Of a DNA stretch of 6,044 bases, positions 1 through 5,789 are shown in pieces. Under the pieces are notes generated by a model. That model ran no database searches, was not told the origin of the DNA, and saw only the letters and a program-made list of their open reading frames with translations. Position numbers and translations under genes: made by a program. Position 1 is the stretch's first letter. Every line of letters begins with the position of its first letter. This stretch comes from a bacterium (GTDB lineage Bacteria > BMS3Abin14): contig JARGFV010000132.1 in NCBI GenBank assembly GCA_029210545.1, positions 1 to 6,044 on the forward strand, written 5' to 3'.

Positions 1-73
1 TGACTTACGGAGTGAGTCATTGATTTGGGCGCCCCGCGCGGGGCGCGTTGATGACTTTTTGCGAAGTCATCAA
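1..73. repeat. Composite palindromic repeat of three adjacent hairpins
   Basis: Three hairpins lie back to back. The first (1-19) has an 8-bp stem with one G-T pair and loop GGA. The second (29-46) is a perfect 18-nt GC-only palindrome. The third (48-73) has a perfect 10-bp stem, TTGATGACTT against AAGTCATCAA, with loop TTTGCG. No ORF covers them. None is followed by a clean T tract on either strand, so an intrinsic terminator is not well supported, although the GC palindrome could stall transcription. A related sequence with a 12-nt identical core lies in opposite orientation at 5968-6006, which suggests a dispersed repeat family. The stems are directly visible; the family interpretation is inference. 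Confidence 0.75.
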
Positions 74-112
74 ATTTCATCTTTCAAGTAAAGCCGCAAC
101 AGTATGCACTTT

Positions 113-140
113 TTGAAATTTGGAATGTGAAATGTGAAAT
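113..140. repeat. Short heptanucleotide array, 4 units
   Basis: Four consecutive 7-nt units can be read on the plus strand: TTGAAAT, TTGGAAT, GTGAAAT, GTGAAAT. The last two are identical. On the minus strand the unit reads ATTTCAC, close to the TTTCACG units of the larger array at 5904-5973. The array sits just downstream of proB. It resembles the short tandemly repeated heptamers described in intergenic DNA of some bacteria (STRR-type). No function can be assigned. Confidence 0.6.
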
Positions 141-141
141 C

Positions 142-182
142 CCATCGAGACCTATTCAGAAATTACGAGGTCGTCTCGATGG
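142..182 (-). terminator. Inverted repeat spanning the proB stop codon; possible weak terminator or 3' stabilising stem
   Basis: Perfect 10-bp arms CCATCGAGAC (142-151) and GTCTCGATGG (173-182) enclose a 21-nt loop that contains the last proB codons and the TAG stop at 152-154. In the minus-strand transcript the stem forms exactly at the 3' end of the gene. It is followed by GATTTCACATTTCAC rather than a U run, so it is not a canonical Rho-independent terminator. It could protect the mRNA end or assist termination. The stem is directly visible; the role is inferred. Confidence 0.4.
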
Positions 183-1279
183 ATAATTTCCTCCCCCGGG
201 CAGGCTCCGAGGACTGAATCGATCCGGTCGCTGTGAAGGCCCATGATCTGCCGGATCTGCATGGAGGAAAAACAGGTGACCCCCCTGGCGATCTCGCGCC
301 CGGAGCTGTCCACGCACTGGACCATGGAGCCCTTCTCGAACTCACCGGTCACTTCCCGGACACCCGCAGGAAGAAGGCTTTTCTTCATGGTTGTGAGCGC
401 TTTTACGGCCCCGTCGTCGATCACCAGAGTGCCCCTCGGTTTTCCCGAGTAGGCGATCCAGTGTTTCCTGGAGGCCATCTTTTCCTCCGACGGCAGGAAC
501 AAGGTACCCACAGGTTCCCCTTCAAGGATCCGTGTGAGAACTCCCGGATGTCTGCCGTCGGCAACGACTGTGGGCACTCCCATCCGGGCCGTCCGCTTGG
601 CCGCCAGCACCTTGGACGACATCCCCCCGCTTCCGGCCTCTCCCGGTCCTCCCGCCATATCCTCGATCTTCTCGTCGACCTCCTGAACCACCTCGACGAG
701 GTTTCCCTCTCCCAGCCTGGGATCGCGGTCGAAAAGCCCTTCGGTGGTTGTGAGGATGACCAGGAGGTCGGCGTCGGTGAGGTTGACCACCATGGAAGCC
801 AGGAAATCGTTGTCGCCGAACCGGATCTCGTCAACAGCAACCGTGTCGTTCTCGTTGATGATCGGAACGACTCCCATCTTCAGCAGCTCTTCCATGGTAT
901 CGCGGGAAAGGACGAACCGGTGGCGGTTCTCGAGTCCCTCGCTGGTGAGGAGAACCTGCCCGACCTTGATCCTGTGACGGCCCAGCGCTTCGGCGTAGGC
1001 CTGCATGAGGCGATTCTGCCCCACAGCCGCCAAAGCCTGTTTGGTCCGGATAGTCCTGGGCTGCTCGAGGTGGCTCATCTCCTGCATCCCCATGAGGATG
1101 GCACCCGAGCTGACAATGATGAACTCCCGGTCACCCCTGTCCCGGGCCGCAACCTCGTCGGCCAGCCTGTTCAGCAGATCCTGGTCGACCCCGCCGTCGG
1201 GTGAGGCCAGCACCAGGCTGCCCAGCTTTACCACTACCCGTTTCCGACCCTTCAGCAGCCGACGTCTGATATCACCCAT
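152..1279 (-). CDS. proB: Glutamate 5-kinase (gamma-glutamyl kinase)
   Basis: The 375-residue cytoplasmic enzyme phosphorylates L-glutamate with ATP to give gamma-glutamyl phosphate, the first step of proline synthesis. The N-terminal amino-acid-kinase domain (about 12-265) shows VVVKLGS (15-21), SSGA (57-60), INENDT (141-146), FGDND (154-158) and GSGGMSSK (216-223). A C-terminal PUA domain follows (about 280-370), including LLPAGV and the G-F-G spacing typical of full-length ProB. The usual glycine-rich motif is GTGGM; here the threonine is serine, a mild change. Length matches the two-domain family. The ATG overlaps the obgE stop by 8 nt and has AGGGGG about 8 nt upstream, within obgE, so translational coupling is likely. 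proA is not in the window; in related gene orders nadD may follow. Confidence 0.97.
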   Translation of the reverse strand: MGDIRRRLLKGRKRVVVKLGSLVLASPDGGVDQDLLNRLADEVAARDRGDREFIIVSSGAILMGMQEMSHLEQPRTIRTKQALAAVGQNRLMQAYAEALGRHRIKVGQVLLTSEGLENRHRFVLSRDTMEELLKMGVVPIINENDTVAVDEIRFGDNDFLASMVVNLTDADLLVILTTTEGLFDRDPRLGEGNLVEVVQEVDEKIEDMAGGPGEAGSGGMSSKVLAAKRTARMGVPTVVADGRHPGVLTRILEGEPVGTLFLPSEEKMASRKHWIAYSGKPRGTLVIDDGAVKALTTMKKSLLPAGVREVTGEFEKGSMVQCVDSSGREIARGVTCFSSMQIRQIMGLHSDRIDSVLGACPGEEIIHRDDLVISE

Positions 1280-2282
1280 CTTTTAACCCCCTGGCCTTTT
1301 CGACCATCCCCGAAAGCCTCCCCACCAGGGGGTTGAGTCCCTGGCTCGCCGCGGCAGAGATGAGAAGGGGTGCGATCCCGGTCTCCTCCTGGAACCTCGC
1401 GGCGATCTCTCCCGTCTCTTCGGCCCCCAGCAGGTCGATCTTGTTGAGGGCTACCAGGCTCTCCTTCCCTGCGAGATCGGCCGCGTAACGTTCAAGCTCG
1501 TGCCGTACCGTTCGCCACGCCAGAACCGGGTCCTCGTCACCAGGGGCCAGGCCGATCAGGTGGAGAATCACCGAGGTCCTCTCCACGTGCCGCAAAAACT
1601 GGTGTCCGAGGCCCACCCCTTCGTGAGCACCCTCCACCAGGCCGGGGACGTCCGCCACCACGAAGCTGTGCTCCTCACCAGCCCGGACGACCCCCAGGTT
1701 GGGAACCAGGGTCGTGAAGGGGTAGTCGGCCACCTTGGGACGGGCCGCCGAGATACGCGAAATGAGGGTGGATTTACCAGCGTTAGGCATTCCCACGATG
1801 CCGACGTCGGCGATCAGCTTGAGTTCCAGGACCAGCTCCCTGGAAACTCCAGGCTTGCCCGGTTTGCTGATCCTCGGGGCCTGCAGGGTGGGTGTGGCAA
1901 AGTGGACGTTCCCCCACCCGCCCCGCCCACCGGCCGCAGCCAGGAACTGGCCTTCTGTGAGATCGGCGAGGATCTCCCTGGTGCCGGCGTCAATGATCTG
2001 GGTACCCGGGGGAACCCTTAGAACGACAGGTTCTCCGTCCTTGCCCGTTCTTTTCGCACCAATGCCATGGGCTCCGGATCCGGCCCGGTATTCATGTTTG
2101 TAACGGTAATCGATGAGTGTGGAAAGGTGGGGGTCCGTGCGGATAAAAACATCCCCGCCTCGGCCGCCATCTCCTCCATCGGGGCCTCCGCGGGGTACAA
2201 ATTTTTCTCTTCGAAAACTGACGCAGCCGTCACCGCCCGCCCCCGATTCCACGAAAATCTTGACGCGGTCGATGAATCTCAT
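1272..2282 (-). CDS. obgE: Obg-family GTPase of 50S ribosome assembly
   Basis: The 336-residue essential GTPase (Obg/CgtA) binds the large ribosomal subunit late in assembly and is linked to stringent control in several bacteria. The N-terminal glycine-rich Obg fold (about 1-158) has the expected GAGGDGCVSFRREKFVPRGG start and the GGRGGWGN stretch (118-125). The G domain carries all five motifs: G1 GMPNAGKS (164-171), G2 YPFTTL (187-192), G3 DVPGL (211-215), G4 NKID (280-283) and G5 SAA (309-311). There is no long C-terminal extension such as the OCT domain of Gram-positive homologues. It starts 24 nt after the rpmA stop, and the bases before its ATG show no clear Shine-Dalgarno sequence. It probably depends on ribosomes arriving from rpmA. 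Its stop overlaps the proB start. Confidence 0.97.
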   Translation of the reverse strand: MRFIDRVKIFVESGAGGDGCVSFRREKFVPRGGPDGGDGGRGGDVFIRTDPHLSTLIDYRYKHEYRAGSGAHGIGAKRTGKDGEPVVLRVPPGTQIIDAGTREILADLTEGQFLAAAGGRGGWGNVHFATPTLQAPRISKPGKPGVSRELVLELKLIADVGIVGMPNAGKSTLISRISAARPKVADYPFTTLVPNLGVVRAGEEHSFVVADVPGLVEGAHEGVGLGHQFLRHVERTSVILHLIGLAPGDEDPVLAWRTVRHELERYAADLAGKESLVALNKIDLLGAEETGEIAARFQEETGIAPLLISAAASQGLNPLVGRLSGMVEKARGLKDG

Positions 2283-2306
2283 CGGTCGCGGGCGGTGGGG
2301 AAGGTG

Positions 2307-2564
2307 CTACTCGATCCCGTAGACGCTGACCTGCTTGCGGCTCTTGTCCTTGCGCTCGAACTTGACGATCCCGTCGACCTTGGCAAAGAGGGTATAGTCC
2401 CTGCCCAGCCCGACGTTGCTGCCTGCGTGGATCTTGGTGCCACACTGGCGTACGAGGATATTACCCGCGCGGACAAATTCGCCTGCAAACCGTTTAACGC
2501 CCCGGCGTTTCGATTGGGAGTCTCTCCCGTTATTGGAACTTCCGCCAGCTTTCTTATGAGCCAT
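2307..2564 (-). CDS. rpmA: 50S ribosomal protein L27 (bL27)
   Basis: The 85-residue protein of the large subunit has an N-terminal tail that reaches the peptidyl-transferase centre. The start [10 protein letters not shown] is the mature L27 N-terminus, so there is no extra leader peptide to be cleaved as in Firmicutes. Conserved stretches follow: [14 protein letters not shown] (13-26), [11 protein letters not shown] (38-48), and [18 protein letters not shown] (52-69). A strong Shine-Dalgarno sequence, AAAGGAGA (minus strand of 2571-2578), lies 6 nt before the ATG. The gene sits between rplU and obgE, the usual bacterial order. An 11-bp stem-loop lies immediately upstream of the ribosome binding site (see 2578-2622). 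Confidence 0.98.
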   Translation of the reverse strand: MAHKKAGGSSNNGRDSQSKRRGVKRFAGEFVRAGNILVRQCGTKIHAGSNVGLGRDYTLFAKVDGIVKFERKDKSRKQVSVYGIE

Positions 2565-2577
2565 TTCCTATCTCCTT

Positions 2578-2622
2578 TACCCAAAATCCCGAAAACCGAT
2601 CGTGTCGTGCAGATTTTGGGTA
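2578..2622 (-). promoter_or_regulatory. Stem-loop abutting the rpmA ribosome binding site
   Basis: Perfect 11-bp arms TACCCAAAATC (2578-2588) and GATTTTGGGTA (2612-2622) enclose 23 nt. In the rplU-rpmA transcript the 3' arm ends on the first base of AAAGGAGA, the rpmA Shine-Dalgarno sequence. Such placement could modulate rpmA translation, act as an RNA processing site, or protect an upstream mRNA end. The inner loop contains CGATCG, which could pair further. Structure and position are seen in the sequence; regulation is inferred. Confidence 0.45.
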
Positions 2623-2711
2623 TTACTCGCGGATCTAAACCGTTTCTCACGCCCGGGATAACCGTTACACAGGACCCGGCTGCATGGACTGTTGATCCTA
2701 AAAAAACTGTG

Positions 2712-3023
2712 TTAACCGGAGATCGTCTCGATGCGGACACCCGTGTAATCCTGGCGGTGCCCCTGCTTGCGCCGGTAACCTTTGCGCCGTTTCATCTTGA
2801 AGACGATGATCTTCCGGTGGCGGTCCTGTTCGACCACGGTGCCGGAAACCATGGCGCCGGCCACTGTCGGGCTCCCTACCTTGACCTCAGGCCCCTCACC
2901 CACGAGGAGAACATGGTCGAAATCCACCTTTGATCCGACGTCGGCGGCCAGTTTTTCCACCTTGATGATGTCGCCCTGGTTGACGCGATACTGTTTACCG
3001 CCGGTCTGTATAACTGCATACAT
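2712..3023 (-). CDS. rplU: 50S ribosomal protein L21 (bL21)
   Basis: The 103-residue protein binds 23S rRNA in the large subunit, where it contacts L20. The start [14 protein letters not shown] is the hallmark L21 N-terminus, followed by VEKL (22-25) and the basic, RNA-binding stretch [19 protein letters not shown] (76-94). The length of 103 equals that of the E. coli protein. The open frame continues upstream to 3089, but those residues are unlike L21. The ATG at 3023 has GGGAGG (minus strand of 3033-3038) 9 nt ahead, so it is the supported start. rpmA follows after 147 nt. This is the first gene of the rplU-rpmA-obgE-proB group and is separated from rng by repeat-rich DNA. Confidence 0.98.
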   Translation of the reverse strand: MYAVIQTGGKQYRVNQGDIIKVEKLAADVGSKVDFDHVLLVGEGPEVKVGSPTVAGAMVSGTVVEQDRHRKIIVFKMKRRKGYRRKQGHRQDYTGVRIETISG

Positions 3024-3079
3024 GACTTCCAGCCTCCCTATATTACTGCAAAAAATAGCTATTGGATTAGGAACAGAAT

Positions 3080-3116
3080 TACTTACCAAAACGGCTCCCA
3101 GTTGTCAACAACTGGG
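3080..3116 (-). promoter_or_regulatory. Hairpin with a consensus -35 box in its loop, upstream of rplU
   Basis: CCCAGTTG (3097-3104) and CAACTGGG (3109-3116) form a perfect 8-bp stem with a 4-nt loop. On the minus strand the loop and one arm spell TTGACA (3103-3108), a perfect sigma-70 -35 hexamer, about 80 nt before the rplU start. At 17-nt spacing the -10 position reads TAAGTA, a poor match, so the promoter call is weak. The palindrome could instead be an operator or part of a ribosomal-protein leader. The palindrome itself is certain. Confidence 0.35.
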
Positions 3117-3123
3117 TGGAACC

Positions 3124-3278
3124 CCCGAAATCCGAGATTGGTTTTGTCTGGCCTCCGGTCGGCGCGTCTGAGAGACTGTTTTTTCGTTTTGGGTCCGATG
3201 AACCGGTCTAATTGCCGTCAGGTGCTGTCGACCAGCGCCGAAGCCCCGGCCAAAAGGGCCCAATCAGCGGATTTCGGG
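3124..3278. repeat. Imperfect 17-bp inverted repeat enclosing 118 nt; possible miniature element
   Basis: CCCGAAATCCG-A-GATTGG (3124-3141) matches in reverse complement CCAATC-AG-CGGATTTCGGG (3260-3278): 17 paired positions interrupted by a 1 versus 2 nt bulge. Complementarity stops sharply on the outer side. The size (155 bp) and end structure would suit a MITE-like element or a large hairpin. I see no clear target-site duplication, and the ends match no insertion sequence that I recognise. Confidence 0.4.
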
Positions 3279-3289
3279 TATGGTTGCCC

Positions 3290-3308
3290 CCTGCCTGCGG
3301 CAGGCAGG
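3290..3308. repeat. CCTGCCTG palindrome
   Basis: CCTGCCTG (3290-3297) and CAGGCAGG (3301-3308) form a perfect 8-bp stem around CGG. It lies 38 nt beyond the stop codon of the transposase remnant. The same octamer begins the larger palindrome at 3657-3710 on the other side of that remnant. It resembles REP-type extragenic palindromes; the family name is inference. Confidence 0.6.
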
Positions 3309-3346
3309 CTCAGGAACACATACCCCGTCTTTGTAAGATCTATCCG

Positions 3347-3655
3347 CTACGCCATCGCAACGATCCGGATCCTCCGCCGGATCATCTCGAACAAACCATA
3401 GTACGCCTGCCGAACCTTCAAACATACCTGACCGGCGTGACGCACGACCTTGCCCGCCACCTGGTACAATCGCCAACGCACCGTCCGGAGCTGGTGACGA
3501 TGCCAATCCTCCGGCAAGACCTTCAGCTCGAACATCCGGAACTGGTTGTACGCCAATATGCCGATCCGGAAGAATACAGCGTTGGCCCAAAACTGCCCGC
3601 AAGGCATCCGCTCCATACCAAGCCCGATCTTAAGCTCCTTGATCCGGTTCTCGCT
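3347..3655 (-). pseudogene. IS1380-family transposase, C-terminal remnant
   Basis: Only the last 102 residues of a DDE transposase remain, out of roughly 430-480 usual for this family. The fragment opens with SENRIKELK; the Glu of this motif is the third acidic catalytic residue of the DDE triad. It continues with PCGQFWANAVFFRIGILAYN, then LPEDW, TVRWRLYQVAGKVVRHAGQV and a basic tail ending in a TAG stop at 3347-3349. This order (ENRIKEL, P-F-AN, LAYN, T-R-L, AGK-RHA) is typical of IS1380 transposases. The reading frame over the fragment is intact, so the loss looks recent or the remnant tolerated. Sequence upstream of 3656 is a palindrome with no transposase similarity, so the first two Asp residues and the N-terminus are missing and the piece cannot be active. 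I did not identify the element's terminal inverted repeats. Confidence 0.82.
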
Positions 3656-3656
3656 A

Positions 3657-3710
3657 CCTGCCTGTGCGTTGCCTGCTTGCGCGCCACGCGCGGGCAAGCA
3701 CGCAGACAGG
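3657..3710. repeat. Large imperfect palindrome at the transposase break point
   Basis: A 54-nt cruciform-like sequence. CCTG pairs with CAGG at the outer ends (3657-3660 with 3707-3710), then CTGTG pairs with CGCAG (3662-3666 with 3701-3705, one G-T), TGCTTGC with GCAAGCA (3674-3680 with 3694-3700) and GCGC with GCGC around CAC. Bulges sit at 3667-3673 and 3692-3693. It starts one base from the first recognisable transposase codon. It shares the opening CCTGCCTG with the palindrome at 3290-3308. Confidence 0.6.
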
Positions 3711-3800
3711 TGCTCACCACGTGTATCGGGGTGTCGGGGGATGGATCCCTGGATTTGAACACAAGAAGAGAAAGACCCTTATCGGGCCTTCCCTTCGTAC

Positions 3801-3821
3801 TTTGCGCTTTGCGCTTCGCTC
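3801..3821. repeat. Heptanucleotide repeat, 3 units
   Basis: TTTGCGC, TTTGCGC and TTCGCTC follow one another with a 7-nt period in the gap downstream of rng. The unit differs from the TTCACG-type arrays at the window edges but has the same period. Short, but the exact duplication is visible. Confidence 0.45.
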
Positions 3822-3868
3822 TCGCCACCAGGAACGATACCGGATTATGGCTACACCCCCACCTCGAT

Positions 3869-3921
3869 CCTCCCCCCTCAGCCGCCTTCGCGTAATGCTT
3901 CGTCGGGCCAGTAGGGGGAGG
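3869..3921. repeat. Spaced inverted repeat downstream of rng
   Basis: CCTCCCCC (3869-3876) and GGGGGAGG (3914-3921) are perfect complements 37 nt apart, starting 21 nt beyond the rng stop codon. No U run follows the stem in the rng transcript, so it is not a standard terminator, although it is the best candidate 3'-end structure for rng. Confidence 0.4.
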
Positions 3922-3941
3922 AAGATAAATGAGGCGGACTA

Positions 3942-5447
3942 TTATAAACCCATGATCTGGTACTGTTCCTGGTGCATGTTGTAATCCGTCTTCACCACCA
4001 GCTTCTTCTTCACCTGCTTCTCCAGCTTCTCCAGGTACTCGTTCTCCTCCTCGTAGAGAAGGTCGGCCACCTTGGGGTGGACCATGATGATCACCCGCTT
4101 GCCTTCGAGGCCGGGAGCGTCCCGCCGGACCTGGCGGAAGATATCGTAAACGATGGTCCGGAGCGACTTGATGGTCCCTTTCCCCTCGCAGTAGGGACAC
4201 GGTTCGGTCATGATGGAGGCAAGGTTGTCCCGTGTCCGCTTGCGGGTCATCTCCACGAGACCGAGCTCGGAGATCTGGAGGATGGTGGTTTTGGCCCGGT
4301 CTTCCTTCAGGGCCTCTTCCAGGGCGGAAAAAACCTTCTTGCGGCTTGCGTACTTTTCCATGTCGATGAAGTCGATAATGATGAGGCCGCCGATATTGCG
4401 GAGCCTCAACTGGTAGACAACCTCCTGGACCGCCTCCATGTTGGTCTTGACGATGGTTTCTTCAAGGTTGCGCTTTCCGACGAACCGCCCGGTGTTGACG
4501 TCCACGGCTGTGAGGGCCTCCGTCTGGTCGATGACGATGTAGCCTCCCGATTTGAGCCAGACCTTCTTGCCCAGGGCCCGGTTGATCTCCATCTCCACGC
4601 CGAAATGCTCGAAGATCAACTCTTCCTCCTCGTAGAGGGTCAGCGCAGCCCTGAGGCCGGGGGTAAACTTCCGGGAAAAGTCATTGAGCTTCTTCAGCTC
4701 ATCCCTGGAGTCTACGTAAATCGCCTCGATGTCGATGTTGGAAAGGTCCCTCAGGACCCGCAGCGTCAGGTCCAGTTCCGCGGAAAGGAGGCTCGGGGCG
4801 CGGGACCGGGGACGGCGTTTCTTGATCGTTTCCCAGAGCCGGACGAGAAAATCCATGTCCTGGCGGATCTCGTCCTCTGTGGCCCCTTCAGCGGCAGTCC
4901 TGACGATAAAGCCCACGCCGCTGGGCTTGAGGTCGCCAACGACAGTTCGAAGCCGCTCCCGCTCCCCGGAATCCTGGATACGCCTCGACACCCCGACCTT
5001 GACAAGGTTGGGCATGAGAACGAGCATACGGCCGGGCAGGGTGATGTAGGCGGTGACCCGCGCTCCCTTGGTTCCGATGGGTTCCTTGGTGACCTGGACA
5101 AGGACCTCCTGCCCTTCCTTGAGGAGATCCTCGATGGGGTGGCCCGACGAGGTTATCATGGGGAAGTCGTCGTCCCCGTTGAGGTCGTCCCCGTTGAGCA
5201 TCTCGGCGTACTCCCCCATGTCCAGGACGATGTCCGATGCATGGAGGAAGGCGGCGCGCTCCTGACCTATTTCAACAAATGCCGCCTGCATGCCGGGTAG
5301 GACCCGAACGACCCTGCCCTTGTAAATGTTCCCCGTGATGCCGCGGTCCTTGATACGGTCCACGGAGATCTCCAGGACCTGGCGGTTCTCCAGGAGAGCC
5401 ACCCTCGTCTCGAAGTCGTTGGTGTTGATAACGATTTCCGATGCCAT
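3942..5447 (-). CDS. rng: Ribonuclease G (RNase E/G family endoribonuclease)
   Basis: The 501-residue cytoplasmic endonuclease cleaves AU-rich single-stranded RNA, prefers 5'-monophosphate ends, and in E. coli matures the 16S rRNA 5' end. An S1 RNA-binding fold begins at about 38 (GNIYKGRVVRVLPGMQAAFVEIG) and resumes after an acidic insert (about 84-94) to about 135. The DNase-I-like catalytic domain carries the metal-binding Asp pair at D316 (AVDVNTGRFVG) and D359 (IIIDFIDM). The zinc-link CPYC (417-420) makes the dimer interface. The length matches RNase G (489 in E. coli) and lacks the long degradosome-scaffold tail of RNase E. A GAAAGG motif (5456-5461) lies 8 nt before the ATG. In Geobacter-type genomes rng directly precedes rplU; here 918 nt of repeats and a transposase remnant separate them, so it is probably transcribed on its own. 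Confidence 0.96.
   Translation of the reverse strand: MASEIVINTNDFETRVALLENRQVLEISVDRIKDRGITGNIYKGRVVRVLPGMQAAFVEIGQERAAFLHASDIVLDMGEYAEMLNGDDLNGDDDFPMITSSGHPIEDLLKEGQEVLVQVTKEPIGTKGARVTAYITLPGRMLVLMPNLVKVGVSRRIQDSGERERLRTVVGDLKPSGVGFIVRTAAEGATEDEIRQDMDFLVRLWETIKKRRPRSRAPSLLSAELDLTLRVLRDLSNIDIEAIYVDSRDELKKLNDFSRKFTPGLRAALTLYEEEELIFEHFGVEMEINRALGKKVWLKSGGYIVIDQTEALTAVDVNTGRFVGKRNLEETIVKTNMEAVQEVVYQLRLRNIGGLIIIDFIDMEKYASRKKVFSALEEALKEDRAKTTILQISELGLVEMTRKRTRDNLASIMTEPCPYCEGKGTIKSLRTIVYDIFRQVRRDAPGLEGKRVIIMVHPKVADLLYEEENEYLEKLEKQVKKKLVVKTDYNMHQEQYQIMGL
5169..5198 (-). repeat. Perfect 15-bp tandem duplication inside rng
   Basis: GTCGTCCCCGTTGAG occurs twice in a row on the plus strand. On the coding strand it encodes a doubled LNGDD unit (residues about 84-93) in the acidic insert of the S1 domain. 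Being a multiple of three, it keeps the frame. The two copies are identical, which suggests a recent slippage event in a loop that tolerates length change. Confidence 0.8.
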
Positions 5448-5502
5448 TGACCAAACCTTTCAATTCCGAGTGAAAGTTACTCAATTTTGATCCAAAACGG
5501 AT

Positions 5503-5521
5503 AACGCGACCCGATCGCGTT
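5503..5521 (-). promoter_or_regulatory. Hairpin in the rng leader
   Basis: AACGCGA (5503-5509) and TCGCGTT (5515-5521) form a perfect 7-bp stem around CCCGA, about 56 nt before the rng start codon. No U tract follows. It could be a leader RNA structure or an operator; this cannot be decided from sequence alone. Confidence 0.35.
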
Positions 5522-5541
5522 GTGTATGGGGGGAAGTTTTC

Positions 5542-5593
5542 AGTACACAGTGAACCCCTCGACAAAGCTCGGGGCAAGCAGTTCACAGTTGAA
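5542..5593. repeat. Heptamer repeats interrupted by a CCCC-CGA hairpin
   Basis: AGTACAC and AGTGAAC (5542-5555) precede, and AGTTCAC and AGTTGAA (5580-5593) follow, a 24-nt segment. That segment can fold as CCC-(T)-CGA with TCG-GGG around CAAAGC. The flanking units share the 7-nt period and the GTGAAC/GTTCAC motif of the arrays at the window edges, so the inner segment looks like a small palindromic insertion into, or between, heptamer units. Confidence 0.45.
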
Positions 5594-5622
5594 TAACCGC
5601 ACTCATCCATGGACTCCGCAAG

Positions 5623-5679
5623 ATCAGCGCGAGGAGTGCCGCTCGTCGCCTGGCGAGCTCTGTTGAATATTGAGCTGAT
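5623..5679. repeat. Nested inverted repeats upstream of rng
   Basis: An outer pair ATCAGC (5623-5628) with GCTGAT (5674-5679) encloses an inner pair GCTCG (5641-5645) with CGAGC (5654-5658). The stems are short, so folding is possible but not strongly supported. Confidence 0.3.
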
Positions 5680-5789
5680 GCTGTAAATCCACTTTTTCAT
5701 GGGTATAACAAGGCCTTCGTTTGAGGTTGTTTGCGGGCCCGGAAGCGTGTCATAAGATCCCGACCGCCCGGATCCCTATCGATTTTTTC

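Larger units (their letters stand above)
3024..3941. other. Repeat-rich gap between rng and rplU (918 nt)
   Basis: No intact gene is seen here. From low to high coordinates it holds the rplU ribosome binding site, a perfect hairpin (3097-3116), a long-spaced inverted repeat (3124-3278), a CCTGCCTG palindrome (3290-3308), a transposase remnant (3347-3655), a larger palindrome (3657-3710), a heptamer repeat (3801-3821) and a spaced inverted repeat (3869-3921). Open frames crossing it resemble no known protein apart from the transposase piece. In the related gene order I know, rng and rplU are close neighbours, so this DNA is probably accumulated mobile and repeated sequence. Confidence 0.7.

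Noticed and set aside
233-1204. Long plus-strand open frame of 323 codons opposite proB
   Set aside because: It lies entirely antisense to a clear proB, resembles no known family, and is expected from GC-rich codon use.
152-1279. GSGGM in place of GTGGM in ProB as a sign of altered activity
   Set aside because: Thr to Ser is conservative and all other catalytic motifs are intact, so it is noted only in the gene entry.
2067-2933. Plus-strand open frame across obgE, rpmA and rplU
   Set aside because: It opposes three certain genes and has no recognisable motif.
3166-3184. GTCT-GAG-AGAC followed by TTTTTT, terminator-like on the plus strand
   Set aside because: Only a 4-bp stem with two intervening bases before the T run, and there is no plus-strand gene to terminate.
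3751-3760. GTTCAAATCC on the minus strand, like a tRNA T-loop
   Set aside because: The flanking bases do not form the 5-bp T stem, and no acceptor, D or anticodon arms were found nearby; it is not even a clear tRNA 3' fragment.
3523-4200. Minus-strand open frame linking the rng 3' end to the transposase region
   Set aside because: Out of frame with both rng and the transposase remnant; composed of repeat-derived sequence.
3972-5300. Plus-strand open frame of 442 codons opposite rng
   Set aside because: Antisense to a well-supported RNase G gene; the translation is repetitive (runs of L, H, D, V) and shows no domain.
5272-5700. Minus-strand open frame starting MKKWIYSISSIF
   Set aside because: No ribosome binding site, passes through repeats and then overlaps rng out of frame; no family resemblance.
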